Assembly: GCA_018436855.1 (NCBI GenBank) | Contig: JAHDKO010000079.1 | Coordinates: 1-64,000 of the forward strand | Direction: 5' to 3' | Source of the DNA: Deltaproteobacteria bacterium | GTDB taxonomy: Bacteria > Desulfobacterota > Desulfomonilia > UBA1062 | DNA length: 64,000 nt | Shown: in pieces, positions 1 to 7,461 of the stretch | Layout: every line of letters starts with the position of its first letter | How positions within the stretch are numbered: position 1 is the first letter of the stretch | Translations under genes and position numbers: made by a program | The notes under the pieces: generated by a model | Databases searched by the model: none | Told to the model about the DNA's origin: nothing | Seen by the model: the letters and a program-made list of their open reading frames with translations, nothing else

Positions 1-227
1 CCCATTCCAGGTCTTGGACAGCAGGTGTGTAAGATACAAAAAAGGGGAACCAGGTCATGAAATATCGCTTATCTCAAGCCTAACTCATTGATTTGTCGCG
101 TCCCAAATCATTAATTGAATTTATTTTGGACAGTAGTGATGCACATTGTATGTTGCCTATTCGCAGGTGTCCCGTTCATGCCGCTGATTTTCATGTTGGC
201 AGCAAACAGAGGCGTAATAATAATTAA
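1..227. other. window edge, no gene recognised
   Basis: AT-rich stretch at the left edge. A 68-codon plus-strand frame runs through it and into the pilin terminator and the 3' end of the pilin gene, has no recognisable domain and no clear ribosome binding site, and is not called. It looks like spacer downstream of the pilin gene. Confidence 0.5.
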
Positions 228-258
228 AAGAAAAAGAGCCCGGTATGAACCGGGCTCT
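228..258 (-). terminator. Rho-independent terminator of the pilin gene
   Basis: On the minus strand, a 10-bp perfect GC-rich stem (AGAGCCCGGT with ACCGGGCTCT) around a 4-base loop is followed at once by TTTTTCTTTT. It lies 24 bases beyond the pilin stop codon, so the pilin gene is probably the last or only gene of its transcript. Confidence 0.9.
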
Positions 259-282
259 GCTATGCTCAGCTACTATACAATA

Positions 283-756
283 TTACTGTCTTGGGATATA
301 ATTTGTGGGTACTGTTCCTGACCATACTCCACGTGATGCCTGCCCAACGGTGAGTGTAAGCGTTTTGGAATCAAACTCATCGCCTAACGGATTATTACCA
401 CCAAAGGTTACCGTTATATCCGCTTTTGTGGCATCATCTGTGTTTACATCTACAGATACATTGCCTCCGGCACCACCGTCGACGATGTAGGTTCCGGGAA
501 CGGTCACGCCAAAACTGGTGGCAATAAAATTGTTTGCAGCAGTATACGTTATGGGGCCATCCGGCATGTTGCCGCGTGACTGATAATACTCGACCAGTGC
601 TCCTCCCACAGCGCCCATTCCATTGGTTATCTCGGTCATTTTGGCCTTCTTCGTGTAATTGCTGTATGCCGGAATGGCCACTGCGGCCAGGATACCGATG
701 ATCGCCACGACGATCATCAACTCGATCAGGGTGAAACCTTTCTTGTTTGTTAACAT
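283..756 (-). CDS. pilA: type IV major pilin (PilA-like)
   Basis: A 157-residue type IVa pilin-like protein. It begins [19 protein letters not shown]: a short basic leader ending in Gly, the prepilin peptidase (PilD) cleavage point, then mature Phe1 and Glu5 and the hydrophobic N-terminal helix that anchors and packs the fibre. The globular part (about residues 55-157) is rich in Gly, Thr, Val and Asn. I see no cysteine in the protein, so the disulfide-closed D-region of classical pilins is absent. A strong AAGGAGG sits about 10 bases before ATG. No other pilus assembly gene lies in the window, so it is a solitary gene with its own terminator. It could be a minor pilin or pseudopilin, but length and sequence fit a major pilin. 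Confidence 0.93.
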   Translation of the reverse strand: MLTNKKGFTLIELMIVVAIIGILAAVAIPAYSNYTKKAKMTEITNGMGAVGGALVEYYQSRGNMPDGPITYTAANNFIATSFGVTVPGTYIVDGGAGGNVSVDVNTDDATKADITVTFGGNNPLGDEFDSKTLTLTVGQASRGVWSGTVPTNYIPRQ

Positions 757-1130
757 AGCCTTACTCCTCCTTGGGTTTTAAAAAATTTTGGATAATTCGC
801 TTAACAATGGTTGTATTAAGCCTGTGAAGCCCCGGTATGTTCATATAAGTATGCATGTTCAATTCATCCGTATCCAATGTTATCTTTACGGATAATTCAT
901 AAAAAACTTGAGAACTATTTTTTAAAATTCTTTTCTCGGATGGTCCGGTATCCGGCGGGGGCGATGACGCTCGTGAAGCATCGCTGTTGGATTGATTGCT
1001 AGTTTATCAGATATTCAGGTAAAAAGACAGGGCAATCTAAGGGCGGAGCACAGACCGGAAGCCGTTATTTTCCGTCATCCGGCTCCGGCCGTTGGTGCGC
1101 GCGCATCTGGTGCGGGGAAACTCCCGGCAG
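757..1130. other. intergenic region upstream of the pilin gene
   Basis: 374 bases without a gene. The pilin-proximal part (about 780-950) is AT-rich and holds an inverted repeat, ATCCGTA (866-872) and TACGGAT (887-893) with a 14-base spacer, extended outward by AATT-type bases. The part next to the zinc-ribbon gene is GC-rich and contains an imperfect stem (CGGAAGCCG/CGGCTCCGG, about 1062-1089 on the plus strand) without a T-run. I looked for a sigma-54 -24/-12 element, common for pilin genes, and did not find a convincing one. Confidence 0.5.
866..893. promoter_or_regulatory. inverted repeat upstream of the pilin gene, possible operator
   Basis: Seven-base inverted repeat ATCCGTA/TACGGAT with a 14-base spacer, about 110-140 bases upstream of the pilin start. 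The half-site spacing (about two helical turns centre to centre) suits a dimeric regulator. No family can be named from the sequence. Confidence 0.3.
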
Positions 1131-1886
1131 CTATTCCTTGTTCTCTTCTTTTGGCTTTTCTTCGGCCTTTCCCTTCCCGGGCTCGTCCTCTACATAGAGC
1201 ATCCGCTGGCAGGTGGGGCAGATGATCATCCTGTCTCCCCGGACGAGCTCGTTGTAGAGCTGCGGCGGGATGTGCATGTGGCAGCCCCGGCAGACCCCGT
1301 GGTGGCACTCTACCACGGCAAGGCCTCTCTTGCCCTGCTTGATCCGGTCGTACTTGGAGAGGAGCGAGGGATCGACGCTGGCCCTGAGCTTCTCGTCCTG
1401 GCCCTTGTACTCGGCAACCACCGCCTCGAGCTCCCTTATCTGGGCAAGGAGCTTGTCCTTTTTTTCGTCCAGGATGACCCTGTCCGCATCGAAAGACTTC
1501 TGGATCCTCTCCTTGTCAGCTCCTTTTTTCTCGATCTTGTCCATGATGCCCAGGAGCTGCTCTTCGATGTCGCTCTTGCGCTTTTTGGCAAGGTCGATCT
1601 CCCGCTGAAGCGCGAGATATTCCTTGTTCGTCTTGATCCGCTTTATCCGGGCATCCGCGGCATCGAGGATCTCCTGGTTCTCATTGAGCTCCGCCTCCAG
1701 GGGGCCTTTTTTCTCTTCGAGCAGGGCGATCTCCTCATCCACGGCGTCGAGCGAGCCCTTCCTGGCGCGGATGATGCTCTCGATCTCGTCGATCTCCTTG
1801 GGAAGCTCCTTCAGACCTTCTTCCGCCTTGAAGATCTCCAGTTCCACGTTCTGTAAAGCAATGAGTCCTTGTAATAAATCCTTCAA
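1131..1886 (-). CDS. coiled-coil C4 zinc-ribbon protein (CT398/FlgZ-like family)
   Basis: A 251-residue protein: a long charged coiled-coil hairpin (about residues 5-175), then a zinc ribbon with CRGCHMHIP and CPTCQR (two CxxC pairs about 20 residues apart), then an acidic Lys/Glu tail. Members of this family are widespread in bacteria and poorly understood; nucleic-acid or protein binding has been suggested. A frame extending far upstream overlaps Nif3, but the real start is TTG at 1886: it overlaps the Nif3 stop (TTGA) and has AAAGGAG about 7 bases before it inside nif3. The two genes are therefore translationally coupled, a pairing seen in several phyla. Confidence 0.87.
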   Translation of the reverse strand: MKDLLQGLIALQNVELEIFKAEEGLKELPKEIDEIESIIRARKGSLDAVDEEIALLEEKKGPLEAELNENQEILDAADARIKRIKTNKEYLALQREIDLAKKRKSDIEEQLLGIMDKIEKKGADKERIQKSFDADRVILDEKKDKLLAQIRELEAVVAEYKGQDEKLRASVDPSLLSKYDRIKQGKRGLAVVECHHGVCRGCHMHIPPQLYNELVRGDRMIICPTCQRMLYVEDEPGKGKAEEKPKEENKE

Positions 1887-2638
1887 TGATTCTCTCCTTT
1901 GATCTGCATGAATACGTCTTTTGCCCCATACGTCCGGACCGTGACTCCCGGAAGAAGGCTGCCGAGCCTTTCGGCCAGCGGGGCTATGATGATCTCTTCC
2001 GTGGCGAAATGCCCGAGGTCCACGACATTGATGCCGGCCTCTTTTGCGTCGAGGCCCGCGTGGTAGCGTACGTCTCCGGTCACCAGGGTGTCGCAGCCCC
2101 GGCAGATGGCCTCCCCGAGATAGTCCATTCCGCTTCCCGGGCAGGCGCACACGCTTTCTACGGGCCTCCTCCCATCCACGATCCGGACCGTCTCAAAGGG
2201 CAGGCTCGCGGCCCATGCGCACAGATTGCACGGCTGTTCGACTTTTCCGATCCTCAGCACCTTGAGCTGCTGCACCTCCTTCAGGCAGAGCCTGTCCGCA
2301 AGCTCGTCCGCCACCCCGCCTTGGGCTGCGTCGAGGTTCGTGTGCATGCTCACCAGGGCCATGGATGCCCGGATCAGCCGGGCGATTCTCCGGGAGACGC
2401 TCTCCTGGAGATCGATCCGCTTCAGCGGGGTGAATATGAGGGGGTGGTGGGTGATGATGAGGTCTGCACCGAGCTTCTCCGCCTCCTGGATGACCTCTGT
2501 AGAGGGATCGAGAGCCACCAGGACCGACCGGACCTCCCGGAGGGTGTCGCCCACCATGAGGCCGGTGTTGTCCCACGGCTCCACGGTGTCAAAGGGTGCT
2601 ATGCCGTCCAGGACGGTGAGCAGGTCTTTCAGCAGCAT
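1883..2638 (-). CDS. Nif3-like dinuclear metal centre protein (DUF34)
   Basis: A 251-residue DUF34/NIF3 protein. Visible family motifs are WDNTGLMVGD near residue 22, the metal-binding THHPLIF at about 63, SMHTNLDAA near 100 and GHFATE near 210, which supply the His, Asp and Glu ligands of the two-metal site. The family forms hexameric toroids; its function is not settled, with a GTP cyclohydrolase I type 2 annotation often transferred on weak grounds. It is the first gene of a pair with the zinc-ribbon gene downstream. A terminator separates it from the tRNA gene behind it, so its promoter must lie in the few bases after 2638 or be read through. Confidence 0.92.
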   Translation of the reverse strand: MLLKDLLTVLDGIAPFDTVEPWDNTGLMVGDTLREVRSVLVALDPSTEVIQEAEKLGADLIITHHPLIFTPLKRIDLQESVSRRIARLIRASMALVSMHTNLDAAQGGVADELADRLCLKEVQQLKVLRIGKVEQPCNLCAWAASLPFETVRIVDGRRPVESVCACPGSGMDYLGEAICRGCDTLVTGDVRYHAGLDAKEAGINVVDLGHFATEEIIIAPLAERLGSLLPGVTVRTYGAKDVFMQIKGENH

Positions 2639-2677
2639 CCGCTCACCTGTTCCAGGTAAGCACCCGGCGCGTCCAAG

Positions 2678-2711
2678 AAAAAAAGGGATGCTCGTGTGAG
2701 CATCCCTTTAT
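2678..2711. terminator. terminator between the tRNA gene and nif3 (both strands)
   Basis: A perfect 12-bp stem AAAGGGATGCTC/GAGCATCCCTTT with a 4-base loop. On the minus strand it is followed by a T-run (TTTTTTTCTT) and should end the tRNA transcript before nif3; the plus strand also has a short T-rich flank. Confidence 0.88.
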
Positions 2712-2788
2712 TCACCTCTTCCGAGAGCGTGTGCATGTTTTTTCTGTGGCAAAGCAAATCTCTACTCCCTCGTTCCCGCAACGGACTA

Positions 2789-2861
2789 TGGGCCCACCTG
2801 GAATCGAACCAGGGACCTACCGGTTATGAGCCGGTGGCTCTACCAATTGAGCTATGGGCCC
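2789..2861 (-). tRNA. tRNA with CAU anticodon, probably tRNA-Ile2 (lysidine type), else elongator tRNA-Met
   Basis: A complete cloverleaf of 73 bases including discriminator A: acceptor stem GGGCCCA/TGGGCCC, D arm AGCTCAATTGGTAGAGC, anticodon loop CTCATAA on an ACCGG/CCGGT stem, and T arm with GGTTCGATTCC. CCA is not encoded. CAU could be elongator Met, initiator Met or Ile2. Pairs C4-G69 and C5-G68 match known TilS (lysidine synthetase) determinants and argue for Ile2. The initiator is unlikely because there is no C1 mismatch and no three-G-C anticodon stem. Confidence 0.93.
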
Positions 2862-2874
2862 TTCTGTTGAAGAG

Positions 2875-2904
2875 GTCATAATCCAAACGAAAAAGGAGTG
2901 TCAA
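2875..2904 (-). promoter_or_regulatory. sigma-70-type promoter of the CAU tRNA gene
   Basis: Minus strand: a perfect -35 TTGACA (2899-2904), 18-base spacer and -10 TATGAC (2875-2880); a 17-base reading gives TTATGA. The predicted start is about 7 bases before the mature tRNA 5' end. It lies wholly between the stop of the GAPDH-like gene and the tRNA, so the tRNA need not be cotranscribed with that gene. Confidence 0.6.
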
Positions 2905-2908
2905 GCTC

Positions 2909-4675
2909 TTATTTGGAACCCACCTCCTCCAGGATATTCACAATTTTAATGTTTTCCTTGATCGCCTGGATACTGCCCGTGATCTTGTCGAGCTCGGTGC
3001 TCAGCCTGGCCTTTTCCTCCTCATCCTCTTCCCGGGCGATCTGGTCCTCAACGACCTTCTTGAGCTCCTTGAGATAGGCCAGCTCCCTGTCCGGCAGCGA
3101 GAGGATCTTGGGCACCTCGGTCTGTGAACCCGACGACGTCTCTCGCAGGAAGTCGATCACGTCCGGCGACTCTGAACGGGTGAGGCCGTGCTGCATGTCG
3201 GTGTTCATGGAGGATATCTTGTCGTAGTAGAAGCCGAAAACCGTCTTGATCATCGCAGCTCTCCGGGAGAAAAGCTTGTCGAGATATCCCTGGAAGCCTG
3301 CGAACTTCTTGTCGATGGCGTCCTCTATCTTGCGGCAGAGGGCTCTGTCTGAGCAGGTGTAGTAATCCCGGACGGCCTCCCGGAAATAGTCGAAGTAGCT
3401 GTGCAGCGCGAGGAACACGATGAAGTCTGCGACCACGTTTCCGTTGGTGGTGCATGAGCTCGTGGAGAGAGCCCCGCCCCGTTTGATGATCTCGCCAGGG
3501 GCCTGGAGGAACCACTGTGTGCCGAACACGCCGGGCACGTTCGTGATGGCCTCGTACTTCAGCCCGTTGCTGCGGTGCTTGTCCACTGTCTCCCGGTCGC
3601 GGAATACCAGGCCTATGGCCTTGAGATTGGGAATCAGGGAGGCGCAGATGAACCCGTATTCGTTGTCTTCGTAAAAGCTGAAGGTGAGATAATTTGGAGA
3701 GGTGATGGTCAGGAAATCAGGCGGGAAGTTGATGATGGTGCCTTCACCGTCAATCTCCCGGATCGTGGCCGGCTTCTTCTTGAGGAACTGGGCATACGGG
3801 CTGAAGGTATCTGTCTGAATGATCTGCTCGAGGATTCTCTTGAACACGCCCTTGAACTTTTTCGCCGCCTCGCCCAGCCCGTACGGGTTGTAGTCGAACA
3901 GAGGCTCCTTCAGAGCCAGGCCTGTCCTGAAGAGCGTGCCCGTGGGGCTGTAGTTCCGGGAGCACAGCACGCTGATCTCGTCCTGGCGCGAGAGCATCCG
4001 GCTTTCCCACCCCTTGGCCGGGGCTGACTCGAGGAAGCCGATGGCGTATTTCTTCTCGTGTATCCGGTCCATCCATTTCATCATCCGGTCGGCCTTTTTG
4101 GCCGTGTCCCCCACGCAGGAGAGGAGCACATTGGCCCCGAGATCGTTCGCGGTGTCGATCACCCGGTCGATGATGGCCTCTGCCGAGAGCTCGCCGAGAC
4201 GGACGTTGGCGTGGCGTATGATGGAGAGGGCTTCCTGCTTGTCTTTCGAATAGATCTTGATGGCGGGCAGCCCGTCAGGGGTGTCCACGATCTCCTGCCG
4301 GTCGAAGGGAATGACATGGTCCCGCTGCGGCTCTTCGGCAAGGGTCTGCTCCAGATACTTGGTTCTCAGCTCGTGCTTGCCGTCGGATTTGAGGCGGTAG
4401 ATCGGATGGCCGTTCTTGTCGTAGCCTTCGAGTATCTTGGTCTTCTCGGACCGCAACACGCCGGCAAGAAGCTGCTGAACCGTGGGGATGTCCGCGGTAA
4501 ACGCCCCGAATACGACATCGATCCAGACATCGTCATCTCTGAGCTGTTTCTGTCTGGCCCGGACGAGGATGTCTTCGTTGTTCTCCATGGAAGCATAGAT
4601 GGCCTGCAGACCCATCCTTCCATTTGCCCCTCTGATAGCGACTCTGATAACCGGAACCTTGTCTCTGATATCCAT
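2909..4675 (-). CDS. large GAPDH-like protein of unknown function
   Basis: A 588-residue protein not matched to a named enzyme. Start ATG at 4675: GGAGG lies about 5 bases before it, and the longer frame from 4732 would overlap a likely -10 element. Near the N terminus (residues 9-22) is a beta-strand plus GANGRMG, like the NAD-binding start of glyceraldehyde-3-phosphate dehydrogenase (GFGRIGR). Residues 336-342 read EDNEYGF, like the GAPDH C-terminal DNEWGY. Residues 405-412 read STSSCTTN, like the GAPDH active-site SCTTN with catalytic Cys. The Cys is about 250 residues later than in ordinary GAPDH (about 150) and the two last motifs are in reversed order. The C-terminal 100 residues are charged and probably coiled coil. 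An NAD(P)-dependent aldehyde/phosphate oxidoreductase is possible but unproven. It is divergent from the LhgO gene. Confidence 0.8.
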   Translation of the reverse strand: MDIRDKVPVIRVAIRGANGRMGLQAIYASMENNEDILVRARQKQLRDDDVWIDVVFGAFTADIPTVQQLLAGVLRSEKTKILEGYDKNGHPIYRLKSDGKHELRTKYLEQTLAEEPQRDHVIPFDRQEIVDTPDGLPAIKIYSKDKQEALSIIRHANVRLGELSAEAIIDRVIDTANDLGANVLLSCVGDTAKKADRMMKWMDRIHEKKYAIGFLESAPAKGWESRMLSRQDEISVLCSRNYSPTGTLFRTGLALKEPLFDYNPYGLGEAAKKFKGVFKRILEQIIQTDTFSPYAQFLKKKPATIREIDGEGTIINFPPDFLTITSPNYLTFSFYEDNEYGFICASLIPNLKAIGLVFRDRETVDKHRSNGLKYEAITNVPGVFGTQWFLQAPGEIIKRGGALSTSSCTTNGNVVADFIVFLALHSYFDYFREAVRDYYTCSDRALCRKIEDAIDKKFAGFQGYLDKLFSRRAAMIKTVFGFYYDKISSMNTDMQHGLTRSESPDVIDFLRETSSGSQTEVPKILSLPDRELAYLKELKKVVEDQIAREEDEEEKARLSTELDKITGSIQAIKENIKIVNILEEVGSK

Positions 4676-4727
4676 GGTATCCTCCAAGTGTTTTATTAAT
4701 GAATCGAGAATTCCGGGAGCTGAGACG

Positions 4728-4757
4728 TTCATATCACGACTGGCCCTTTTCTGGCAA
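4728..4757 (-). promoter_or_regulatory. candidate promoter of the GAPDH-like gene
   Basis: Minus strand: -35 TTGCCA (4752-4757), 18-base spacer, -10 TATGAA (4728-4733). A start near 4721 gives a leader of about 46 bases with the GGAGG site. Weak -10; supported mainly by position. Confidence 0.35.
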
Positions 4758-4957
4758 GGAAATCAAGGCCCTTCCTTTCCTTCCGGAGATGCAGCTCCCG
4801 CCTCGATCGGCATCTACATGGGCTATCTGCCTCACCCTGTGAATTCCTGATTTTCCTGTTACCGGCGGTTATGCCTCATCTATCCTGCGCGGAACCCCCT
4901 CTCTATAGTTGATTATAAGAGTTTGCGGTTTTCCCGGTATTCCTTTCCTGCTATAGA

Positions 4958-6100
4958 GTGATCATGATTGAGGTGGGTATCACGATCATCGGGGCAGGGG
5001 TGGTTGGGTTGGCCGTAGCCCGCGAGCTTGGTTTCTGTGAAGAGCAGATACTGGTCCTGGAAAAGGAATCGGCCCCGGGCAAGGGCATCAGCTCGCGAAA
5101 CAGCGAGGTAGTCCACGCGGGCATCTACTACCCTGAAGGCTCTCTGAAGGCATCTCTGTGCGTCGAGGGCTCCGCCATGCTCAGGGCGTTCTGCGCGGCG
5201 GCCGGCGTGCCTCTGAAGGAGATCGGGAAGGTGATCGTGGCGGCATCCCCGAAAGAAGAACATGCACTTGAGGAGCTCTACCGCAAGGGCTTGGCAAACG
5301 GCGTACGCGACCTCAGGATACTGAACGGGAAGGATCTCAAGGAGCGGGAACCGAATGTCCGCGGCGTCTGCGCCCTTTTTTCCCCCCATACCGGGATCAT
5401 CGACTCGCACCGGCTCGTGAGACGCATCGAGATCCAGTGCCTTGAACAGGGAGCCGCCATCCTCTACCGGACAACGCTCGCTGCCTTGGAGAAAACGATA
5501 TCCGGTTTTCTCTGTACGGCTCGCGGGCCGGACGGCGAGCACTACTCGTTTGCCTCACGGGTTGTGATCAATGCCGCGGGCCTGGAAGCCGACGCGGTCG
5601 CCTCCCTGGCGGGTATCGATGTTGACGCCGCCGGCTGTCGCATCTATCCGGTAAAGGGGGAATACTTCCGGGTGAGCCCCGCAAAGCAGGGCCTCGTGTC
5701 CGGCCTTGTGTATCCCGTCCCGGAGCAAAACCTCATGGGCCTGGGCGTACACGCCACAAAGGACCTGTCCGGCTCGCTGCGTCTGGGGCCCAACGCGTTC
5801 CCGGCGGAATCGCGATCATACGATGTGGACCCTTCTCACGCGGGGGCGTTCCTGGAAAGCGCCCGTCGGATGCTTCCCTTCCTTGAGCCTGCCGATCTTT
5901 CGCCCGACATGGCGGGCATCCGGCCGAAGATTCAGCGGCCTGGAGAGCCGGCCAAAGATTTCGTCATACGCCATGAGACAGAGCAGGGACTTGCAGGAAT
6001 GATCAACCTCATCGGGATAGAATCTCCCGGACTTACCTCATGCCTTTCCCTGGGCAGATACGTGGCGGATATGGTCAGAGAGGCCGGTCTGGTTCCCTGA
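4958..6100 (+). CDS. lhgO: FAD-dependent L-2-hydroxyglutarate oxidase/dehydrogenase family protein
   Basis: A 380-residue DAO-superfamily flavoprotein. The N-terminal GxGxxG dinucleotide fold reads IIGAGVVGLAVAREL, followed by the LhgO-type signature RNSEVVHAGIYYPEGSLKA (about residues 47-65), which also holds the candidate FAD-contacting His. NAAGLEAD (about 206) and KGEYF (about 230) are further family motifs. Known members oxidise L-2-hydroxyglutarate to 2-oxoglutarate at the membrane, passing electrons to quinone; related proteins act on other 2-hydroxyacids or glycerol 3-phosphate. Start is GTG 4958 or ATG 4964; neither has a strong Shine-Dalgarno. It stands alone, divergent from the GAPDH-like gene and convergent with pyrC. 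Confidence 0.85.
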   Translation: MIMIEVGITIIGAGVVGLAVARELGFCEEQILVLEKESAPGKGISSRNSEVVHAGIYYPEGSLKASLCVEGSAMLRAFCAAAGVPLKEIGKVIVAASPKEEHALEELYRKGLANGVRDLRILNGKDLKEREPNVRGVCALFSPHTGIIDSHRLVRRIEIQCLEQGAAILYRTTLAALEKTISGFLCTARGPDGEHYSFASRVVINAAGLEADAVASLAGIDVDAAGCRIYPVKGEYFRVSPAKQGLVSGLVYPVPEQNLMGLGVHATKDLSGSLRLGPNAFPAESRSYDVDPSHAGAFLESARRMLPFLEPADLSPDMAGIRPKIQRPGEPAKDFVIRHETEQGLAGMINLIGIESPGLTSCLSLGRYVADMVREAGLVP

Positions 6101-6192
6101 CGTTCCCGCGTCTATCAGCGGATTCCATCGGGCGGGCCCAAAGGTGCCGCTTATGGAAAACCCCATCGTTCCGGCTGCCTGCCTGAGGCCTG

Positions 6193-7461
6193 CTAGATCC
6201 GGTAGACGCTGCGCCCTTCCACGATGGTCCGGATGACCCTGCCGTGCATCTCTCTGCCGATAAAGGGGGAATTCGCCGACTTGGAGAGCACGCTTTCCCG
6301 GGTGAAAATCCACGATGCCGCCGGATCGAACAGGGTCACGTCGGCCCGTGCCCCGGGAGAGAGCGACCCCCCCTCGATGCCGAGGATACGGGCCGGATTT
6401 GCGGTCACGCAGGAAAGGATCCGGCTGAAGTCGATGCCGTGCTCCCGGTGCAGCCGATAGATCGCGGGGAGCAGGGTCTGCAGCCCGATGACCCCGAACG
6501 GCGCCAGGTCGAAGTCGAGGTCTTTCTCATCCCTTACGTGCGGCGCGTGATCCGTTGCGATGCAGTCCACGGTCCCGCTCCTGATCCCCTCGACGAGTGC
6601 GAGCCGGTCCTCTTCGCGCCGAAGCGGGGGATACATCTTGGCATTGGTGTCGTACCCGCGCACGCGCTCCTCGGTGAGAAGGAGGTGGTGCGGGGTCGCG
6701 TCGCAGCTTACCCGGACGCCGGATTCCCTTGCCTGCCTGATGATATCCAGGCCGGAGGCGGTGGAGACATGCGTGATGTGGATGGGCAGCCCGGTATACT
6801 GTGCCAGGAGTATATCCCGGGAGATCACGATATCCTCGGCCATGCTCGGGATGCCAGCCAGACCCAGGCGCGACGAGAGGGCCCCCTCGTTCATCACCCC
6901 CGAGGCGCTCAGGCTTTTGTCCTGGCAGTGGGAGATCACGGGCAGCTCGAAGGTGGCGGCGTATTCCATGCCTCTTCTCATCACGCCGGCGTCCGTTACG
7001 GTTTTGCCGTCATCGGTCACCGCTACGATGCCCGCGGCCTTCATGAGCCCCATCTCGGAGAGCTCGGCGCCTTGCAGGCCTCTGGTGATGGCCCCTGCGG
7101 GGAGCACCCGGACCAGCGCATGGTGCCTGGCCTTTTCCACGATATACTGGGTCACGGACGGGTTGTCGTTCACCGGGTCGGTGTTGGGCATGCACACCAC
7201 CGTGGTTATTCCCCCTGCCGCGGCGGCCCGGCTGCCCGAGGCGATATCTTCCTTGTATTCGAAGCCGGGCTCCCGCAGATGGACGTGCATGTCGATGAGC
7301 CCGGGGATGACCCACAGCCCGGTGGCGTCGATGACCTCCTCGTCCGTCTCCCTGCACCCGTTCAGGCAGACCTCTGCGATGAGACCCTCCCTGATATGGA
7401 TGTCCCCTGCCTGCTCGATCCCGTTGGCAGGGTCGATGATGGTTCCTCCCTTAATCCACAT
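6193..7461 (-). CDS. pyrC: dihydroorotase
   Basis: A 422-residue class I dihydroorotase, which closes carbamoyl aspartate to dihydroorotate in UMP synthesis. The zinc site is visible: DMHVHLREPG (about residues 57-66, HxH), further His in ISHCQD and ITHVSTA, and TDHAPH (about 303-308) with the catalytic Asp. Length and motifs fit the multi-domain amidohydrolase type (PyrC/PyrX need checking: the key metal ligands are all present, so it looks active rather than a PyrX). Its start overlaps the pyrB stop by 11 bases; it ends the lepB-pyrR-pyrB-pyrC unit. Confidence 0.94.
   Translation of the reverse strand: MWIKGGTIIDPANGIEQAGDIHIREGLIAEVCLNGCRETDEEVIDATGLWVIPGLIDMHVHLREPGFEYKEDIASGSRAAAAGGITTVVCMPNTDPVNDNPSVTQYIVEKARHHALVRVLPAGAITRGLQGAELSEMGLMKAAGIVAVTDDGKTVTDAGVMRRGMEYAATFELPVISHCQDKSLSASGVMNEGALSSRLGLAGIPSMAEDIVISRDILLAQYTGLPIHITHVSTASGLDIIRQARESGVRVSCDATPHHLLLTEERVRGYDTNAKMYPPLRREEDRLALVEGIRSGTVDCIATDHAPHVRDEKDLDFDLAPFGVIGLQTLLPAIYRLHREHGIDFSRILSCVTANPARILGIEGGSLSPGARADVTLFDPAASWIFTRESVLSKSANSPFIGREMHGRVIRTIVEGRSVYRI

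Noticed and set aside
960-1130. Possible RNase P RNA (rnpB) after the zinc-ribbon gene
   Set aside because: The stretch is too short and the conserved GAGGAAAGTCC segment is absent; only an imperfect stem is present.
1092-1856. 254-codon plus-strand frame opposite the zinc-ribbon gene
   Set aside because: Low-complexity hydrophobic product created by the complement of Glu/Lys-rich coiled-coil codons; no RBS. The minus-strand zinc-ribbon gene has motifs and a coupled start.
4676-4732. Upstream start for the GAPDH-like gene (607 residues)
   Set aside because: No Shine-Dalgarno at 4732, the codons overlap a likely -10 element, and GGAGG stands right before ATG 4675.
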